From Syntrophomonadaceae bacterium (lineage in GTDB: Bacteria > Bacillota > Dethiobacteria > DTU022 > UBA8154), in the NCBI GenBank assembly GCA_007131175.1, contig SLRC01000002.1, positions 1-46,716 on the forward strand: a stretch of DNA of 46,716 nt, in the 5' to 3' direction. Below are positions 41,962 to 46,716 of the stretch, piece after piece (the stretch's first letter is position 1; every line of letters starts with the position of its first letter). A program made the position numbers and the translations under genes. Under the pieces are notes generated by a model that was given only the letters and a program-made list of their open reading frames with translations, made no database searches and was not told the DNA's origin.

Positions 41962-42531
41962 TTGCCTGTCATATGCCGCCCCCTTGAGATGGCCAGAACC
42001 ATGGTAATGAATTGCCTCGCTTCGGGAGACAAAGCCGTGGATGCCACAGCAGGGAACGGGCGGGATACGGTCTTTTTAGCCCGCCTGGTTGGAGCATCGG
42101 GAAAAGTATGGGCCTTCGATATCCAAAAGTGTGCCCTCATTAATACAGCAAGGTTGCTCGAATCGGAAAATCTTAGCAACCAGGTTACATTGGTGGAGAG
42201 TGGACATGAGCATCTTTCCCATCATGTTGAGGACAACCTTGGTGTCGTAATGTTTAATTTAGGCTACCTGCCAGGGGGCGACCACAGTGTTTTCACCAGG
42301 CCGTCCACCACCCTTATTGCCCTCGAAGCTGCATTGAAAAGTTTGCGTCAAGGAGGTATTGTGACGCTTGTTATTTACAGTGGCCATCCCGGAGGAAAGG
42401 AAGAGGAGGTTGCCCTTTTACAATATGCGGCAAGCCTGAATCAGGCAAAGTTTACGGTACTTCATTACCGTATGCTCAACCAGGTAAATAATCCGCCATC
42501 ACTCCTGGCTATTGAGAAACTTGCTCTGTAA
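41962..42531 (+). CDS. Class I SAM-dependent RNA methyltransferase, YtqB/MnmM-like
   Basis: GDKAVDATAGNGRDTVFLARLVGASGKVWAFDIQ...VMFNLGYLPGGDHSVFTRPSTTL...VTLVIYSGHPGGKEE. Confidence 0.88.
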   Translation: MPVICRPLEMARTMVMNCLASGDKAVDATAGNGRDTVFLARLVGASGKVWAFDIQKCALINTARLLESENLSNQVTLVESGHEHLSHHVEDNLGVVMFNLGYLPGGDHSVFTRPSTTLIALEAALKSLRQGGIVTLVIYSGHPGGKEEEVALLQYAASLNQAKFTVLHYRMLNQVNNPPSLLAIEKLAL

Positions 42532-42592
42532 GTTATCTGCGATGCCGTAATCCAACGTTTAGCATTACAACACATATGGAAGGAGGTTAAAG

Positions 42593-43114
42593 ATGCAAAC
42601 CTATTTTTCCGTTGTTGGATACGGAAGAAGTGGTAAAACAACACTGATCCGTAAACTGGTGAAAGAGCTACGTTCCCGAAGTTATAAGATCGCCGTAGTC
42701 AAACACGATCCTAAAGAACATGGTGTGGTAGACAAGGAAGGGAGCGACACAGCTCTTTTCTGGGAAGCGGGGAGCGAAGCGGTAATCCTTGCCTCACCCT
42801 CTCGCTTCACTCTGTTTAAAAGAACAGAAGAGGACCTGCAGCTTGAAAAAATTCTTTCCCTCTGTGGCGATGTGGATTTTGTCATCCTGGAAGGATATAA
42901 AAATAGGCCATATCCGAGGGTGATCCTATGGTCAGAGCAGGGAGGGCCTGAGCTTCCCGGATCTAACGTTCTTGCCATTGTCTATAAAAAAAAAGACAAA
43001 CAAAAAGTGCTTATGGAAACGGAGGGCAAACAAGCCCCCCTAATTTGCCGCGATGACATAAAAAGGCTGGCAGACCTCTTGGTAACCAGCCTGCTCCGAG
43101 ATTCTGCAGTATGA
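42593..43114 (+). CDS. mobB: Molybdopterin-guanine dinucleotide biosynthesis protein B
   Basis: FSVVGYGRSGKTTLIRKLVKELRSRSYKIAVVKHDPKEH...DTALFWEAGSEAVILAS...FVILEGYKNRPYPRVIL. Confidence 0.93.
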   Translation: MQTYFSVVGYGRSGKTTLIRKLVKELRSRSYKIAVVKHDPKEHGVVDKEGSDTALFWEAGSEAVILASPSRFTLFKRTEEDLQLEKILSLCGDVDFVILEGYKNRPYPRVILWSEQGGPELPGSNVLAIVYKKKDKQKVLMETEGKQAPLICRDDIKRLADLLVTSLLRDSAV

Positions 43115-43127
43115 TATGGCCTCTACT

Positions 43128-43155
43128 TTGTGAAAATGGATAAATATGATATAAT
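43128..43155 (+). promoter_or_regulatory. Putative sigma-A promoter for the second gatCAB-like operon
   Basis: TTGTGA (43128-43133), 16-nt spacer, TATAAT (43150-43155). Confidence 0.5.
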
Positions 43156-43211
43156 CTGCCCATGGCAAAACGCTGATAACCAATTAAAAATGCTGTAAAT
43201 TCGGGAAGGAT

Positions 43212-43508
43212 GTGATCAAGCTGGAAAGCATTAAAGAAGACATTAAAAAGGCTGCCTTGGATGCCCGTATAAACCTGGCGCCTGTAGAAGAAACCTCACT
43301 GGAAAATCAACTGAAAGACCTCCTTAAGCAGGCTGCATTTCTCAGGGAACAGGAACTGGATATGGTCGAACCAACATTTTTCCCCCACAATCAGCAAAAC
43401 ACCCTGCGGGAAGACAATGTTTTACCTTCCATGCCCCTGGATAATGCGCTGGAAAATGCTCCTGAAGCTGATGACACTTTTTTCCTTGTTCCTAAAATCG
43501 TTGAATAA
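43212..43508 (+). CDS. GatC paralog (second set)
   Basis: LKDLLKQAAFLREQELDMVEPTFFPHNQQNTLREDNVLPSMPLDNALENAPEADDTFFLVPKIVE: GatC-like C-terminal half. Confidence 0.85.
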   Translation: MIKLESIKEDIKKAALDARINLAPVEETSLENQLKDLLKQAAFLREQELDMVEPTFFPHNQQNTLREDNVLPSMPLDNALENAPEADDTFFLVPKIVE

Positions 43509-43534
43509 ACAGTCACCAAAAAGGAGGTCTGGCT

Positions 43535-44824
43535 TTGGATATAAATAAAATGAAATCGTTAAATGCATTTATCTCCTTTAATCCAGCTGTAACAAGCGGC
43601 AAGCAGATAGGGCAGGCATCTGTTAAAACAGCAGCATTAGACGGGACTTCTTTTGCCCTTGCCGACAATATCTGCACTACCACATTGAAAACCACCTGTG
43701 CTTCCCGCACACTCGAAGCTTACCAACCCGCCTTCGGCAGCATTGCCGGTCAAAAGCTGGAGGACAAAGGAGCACTGCTGGTGGGCAAAACAAATATGGA
43801 CGAGTTTGGCATGGGTACGTGGGGGCAGAGCTCATACTTCGGAGCTGTAAAAAACCCTTGGAATGAAAAGCACACAGCCGGCAGCGGTGCGGCTGCAGCT
43901 GTGGCCTGTGGTGCGGTTACCCTGGCCCTGGCCGCGGATCGTCTAGGCGAAGTGAGACAGGCTGCCGCTTATTGCGGCGTGATCGGTCTCAAACCAACTT
44001 ATGGGCGGGTGTCCCGCAGCGGTCTTATCGACTGTGCTCCTTCCCTGGAGCAGCTGGGTATTATTGCCAAAGACAGCGCGAGCCTTGCTGCCGCACTTGA
44101 AACAATCAGTGGCCACGACCCTAAGGATACCACATCCTTTAAAACTGAAGTCCCCCCATACGTCAATCTTTCACAGGAAAAGCTTAACAGTGTCAAGGTG
44201 GCCGTCCCTGAAGAATGGAAGGCTTTTGCAGATGTGGCAGGGCTCAATAAAACAATCTTCCAGGTGAAAACAGTTTCCCTGCAATTCTTTAAGCATGCCC
44301 TCGTTACAGCTTATATTATCGCCGCCGTAGAGGCATTTTCCAGCATGTCCAACTTTGACGGCGTTCGTTTTGGCCTCAGGGGGGAAGGGAAACATCTTCA
44401 GGAGATGTACAGGCTCACACGCACAAAAGGTTTCAGCAGTCTCGTTAAAGAGTTTCTCACTTTTGGTGCCCTCATTTCCTACGGAAAATATTACAAAGAT
44501 TATTTTCTCAGGGCGCAAAAAATGCGTTCCATAATTAAAAAAGAACTGGAGGACTGCCTGCAACAATATGACCTGCTGCTGGTCCCCGCCGTGCCCTTCA
44601 ATGCACCGTCCTTGGAGAACGGCGTGACGGGGAGCAAACTGCCCGATAACGCCGCTTATTATTCAGCAGCAGCAAACCTTTCCGGTTTGCCTGCGATTAC
44701 CTGTCCCTTACCGGGATACGGCGCAGCAGAAGGCTTACCTGCTGCAGGATTGCAGCTCATGGCCAAAGCCTGGAACGAAACACTGCTCCTGCAGACAGTC
44801 CGCTTCCTTGAAAAGGAACAATAA
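43535..44824 (+). CDS. GatA paralog with degenerate amidase active site
   Basis: TTG start, RBS aaggagg. Homologous to GatA throughout (DNICTTTLKTTCASRTLEAY, GKTNMDEFGMG, CGVIGLKPTYGRVSRSGLIDCAPSLEQLG, AANLSGLPAIT) but FALADNI, HTAGSGAAAAVA and AADRLGEVRQAAA replace the catalytic motifs. Confidence 0.92.
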   Translation: MDINKMKSLNAFISFNPAVTSGKQIGQASVKTAALDGTSFALADNICTTTLKTTCASRTLEAYQPAFGSIAGQKLEDKGALLVGKTNMDEFGMGTWGQSSYFGAVKNPWNEKHTAGSGAAAAVACGAVTLALAADRLGEVRQAAAYCGVIGLKPTYGRVSRSGLIDCAPSLEQLGIIAKDSASLAAALETISGHDPKDTTSFKTEVPPYVNLSQEKLNSVKVAVPEEWKAFADVAGLNKTIFQVKTVSLQFFKHALVTAYIIAAVEAFSSMSNFDGVRFGLRGEGKHLQEMYRLTRTKGFSSLVKEFLTFGALISYGKYYKDYFLRAQKMRSIIKKELEDCLQQYDLLLVPAVPFNAPSLENGVTGSKLPDNAAYYSAAANLSGLPAITCPLPGYGAAEGLPAAGLQLMAKAWNETLLLQTVRFLEKEQ

Positions 44825-44912
44825 TTGGCTAAGCCATGGGAGTCGGTTGTAGCAGCCCCTTTAAAGATTCCCAAACTCACCAGCAACGCAGTTGCAATAG
44901 GAGGGATAATAT

Positions 44913-46358
44913 TTGCCCGAGTTTGAAACAGTCATTGGCCTGGAAGTCCATGTTGAACTTTTAACAGATACAAAACTTTTCTGTGGTTGCAGCACCGCCT
45001 TCGGCGCTGAACCCAACACCCAGGTTTGCCCCGTATGTTTGGGCCAGCCTGGCGGAACCCTGCCCCTGCTCAATAAAAGGGCTGCAGAGTATACAATCAA
45101 AGCCGCACTCGGTCTGAACTGCAATATCGTTCCAATAATTTCTTTTGACCGTAAAAATTACTTTTACGCAGACTTGCCAAAGGGATTTCAAATCTCCCAG
45201 TACTTTTACCCTATGGGTAAGGAAGGCTTTCTCAATATCCGCCTCAACGGCGAAACCAAAAAAATTGGTATACACCAGCTCCACCTGGAAGAAGATACGG
45301 GCAAGCTTTCACATATTGGAGACATCATTTCCTCACCTTATAGCCGCGTCGACTTTAACCGGGCAGGGGTGCCCCTGATGGAGATCGTGTCAGAGCCCGA
45401 CTTGCGCTCGGCAGAGGAGGCAAGGCTTTACCTGCAAAAACTCCGTTCCATCATTTGCTACCTGGGTATCTCCGACTGCAAAATGGAGGAAGGCTCCATG
45501 CGCTGCGACGCCAATATCAGTATTAGGCCTGTGGGCAGTACCAAACTGGAAAACAAAACAGAACTGAAAAACATGAACTCGTTCCGTTCCGTATACCGGG
45601 GCATCGAATACGAAGCGGAAAGGCAGCGTACAATTGTTCTATCCGGAGATACCGTTATCCCCGAAACAAGACACTGGGACGAAGCCAAAGGCATTACCAG
45701 GGCCATGCGCAGCAAGTTTGTCTCCGCAGACTACCGCTGCTTCCCCGACCCTAACATCCCACCTTACCCTACAAAAAACACATGGGTAAACGAGATAAAA
45801 GAAACAATCCCCGAGTTGCCAGATGCCCGTTTCAATCGCTTCGTGGAAACATATGGCTTGCCGCCCTATGATGCTGAAGTGCTTACTGCATCCAAAGAGC
45901 TTGCTGATTTCTATGACGGCGTGATTGGCTACTGTCATGAGCCCAAAATGGCCAGTAACTGGATCATGAGCGAGCTCATGGGACTGCTCAATTCCTCTGG
46001 TATTGAGATCACAGCATCTAAAATAACACCTCAGAGTTTGGGCAAGCTGCTTGAGTTCATCAGCAAAGGGGAAATCAGCGGCAAGATGGCCAAAGCGGTG
46101 TTCGAAGAAATGTTTAACACGGGTGAGGATCCGGCTCGCATTGTTGAGAAAAAGGGCCTATCCCAGATATCAGATGCAGATACACTGCATCAAATTGTGA
46201 GCAAGGTGCTGGCAGAAAACCCGAAATCTGTGGAAGATTTTCATGGTGGTAAGAAAAAGGCACTTGGCTTCCTGGTGGGACAGATCATGAAAGAAACCAA
46301 AGGGCAGGCTAATCCCCAACTGGTAAACGAACTGCTTACAGAAAAACTCAAAGCTTAG
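44913..46358 (+). CDS. GatB paralog (second set), motifs intact
   Basis: FETVIGLEVHVELLTDTKLFCGC...CPVCLGQPGGTLP, DRKNYFYADLPKGFQISQ, LHLEEDTGKL, NRAGVPLMEIVSEPD, MEEGSMRCDANIS. Confidence 0.95.
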   Translation: MPEFETVIGLEVHVELLTDTKLFCGCSTAFGAEPNTQVCPVCLGQPGGTLPLLNKRAAEYTIKAALGLNCNIVPIISFDRKNYFYADLPKGFQISQYFYPMGKEGFLNIRLNGETKKIGIHQLHLEEDTGKLSHIGDIISSPYSRVDFNRAGVPLMEIVSEPDLRSAEEARLYLQKLRSIICYLGISDCKMEEGSMRCDANISIRPVGSTKLENKTELKNMNSFRSVYRGIEYEAERQRTIVLSGDTVIPETRHWDEAKGITRAMRSKFVSADYRCFPDPNIPPYPTKNTWVNEIKETIPELPDARFNRFVETYGLPPYDAEVLTASKELADFYDGVIGYCHEPKMASNWIMSELMGLLNSSGIEITASKITPQSLGKLLEFISKGEISGKMAKAVFEEMFNTGEDPARIVEKKGLSQISDADTLHQIVSKVLAENPKSVEDFHGGKKKALGFLVGQIMKETKGQANPQLVNELLTEKLKA

Positions 46359-46368
46359 GGACCCCTGT

Positions 46369-46386
46369 AGCTAACCGTGGTTAGCT
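46369..46386. repeat. Perfect inverted repeat downstream of second gatB
   Basis: AGCTAACC-GT-GGTTAGCT. Confidence 0.6.
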
Positions 46387-46431
46387 CTGCGTAAACAGAT
46401 AAAAAACATACAATCTCTTTAGCCTGAGCGG

Positions 46432-46460
46432 TTGACTTTTACAGGTTTCTTGTGTATACT
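46432..46460 (+). promoter_or_regulatory. Sigma-A promoter of tRNA cluster
   Basis: TTGACT (46432-46437), 17-nt spacer, TATACT (46455-46460), just upstream of tRNA-Asp. Confidence 0.75.
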
Positions 46461-46475
46461 AAGTCTTACAAATGC

Positions 46476-46553
46476 GGAGCCGTGGTGTAGTCAGGTTAAC
46501 ATGCCGGCCTGTCAAGCCGGAGATCGCGGGTTCAACTCCCGTCGGCTCCGCCA
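46476..46553 (+). tRNA. tRNA-Asp (anticodon GTC), CCA encoded
   Basis: GGAGCCG acceptor pairs with CGGCTCC; anticodon loop CTGTCAA; GGTTCAACT T-arm; CCA. Confidence 0.95.
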
Positions 46554-46559
46554 TATTAT

Positions 46560-46635
<76 letters not shown>

Positions 46636-46641
46636 ACACTT

Positions 46642-46716
46642 GCGGAAGTAGCTCAGCGGTAGAGCATCGCCTTGCCAAGGCGAGGGTCGCGGGTTCAATT
46701 CCCGTCTTCCGCTCCA
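46642..46716 (+). tRNA. tRNA-Gly (anticodon GCC), CCA encoded at window end
   Basis: GCGGAAG/CTTCCGC acceptor; anticodon loop TTGCCAA; GGTTCAATTCC T-arm; TCCA. Confidence 0.95.

Overview
The window reads as a chromosomal segment from an anaerobic Firmicute, probably Clostridia (inferred from gene content: Gat pathway, CIRCE-groESL, DUF342/FapA, ComFB, Mo-cofactor genes, purine genes). No phage, IS element or CRISPR array was recognised. Most of it is core metabolism: a lipoate/C1-type cluster at the left edge, two moeA genes plus moaB, groESL, guaA-purKEBFMNHD, ligA, a canonical gatCAB, nth, a Lon-family protease, assorted small genes, mobB, a second gatCAB-like operon, and a tRNA-Asp/Phe/Gly cluster at the right edge. 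Two observations stand out. (1) In the second gatCAB-like operon (43212-46358), the GatA paralog appears to have lost all three residues of the amidase Ser-cisSer-Lys triad (Lys->Ala, cis-Ser->Gly, Ser->Glu) and probably its glutamine-binding residues, while the partner GatB keeps its Zn-Cys, metal-binding and ELHLEED-type motifs. This suggests an amidotransferase-like complex without glutaminase activity. (2) The truncated UroD/MtaA-type methyltransferase at the left edge has an in-frame UGA exactly where the family has a Zn-ligand Cys (LAPG[UGA]DMPFDVPVENI). A 6-bp hairpin starts 13 nt after the UGA, with its apical loop 19 nt after it, so it is a candidate selenoprotein. It is followed by genes for lipoyl synthesis, a GcvH-like carrier, a dihydrolipoyl dehydrogenase and an aquaglyceroporin. 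Motif alignments were done by eye within the window; no database search was run.
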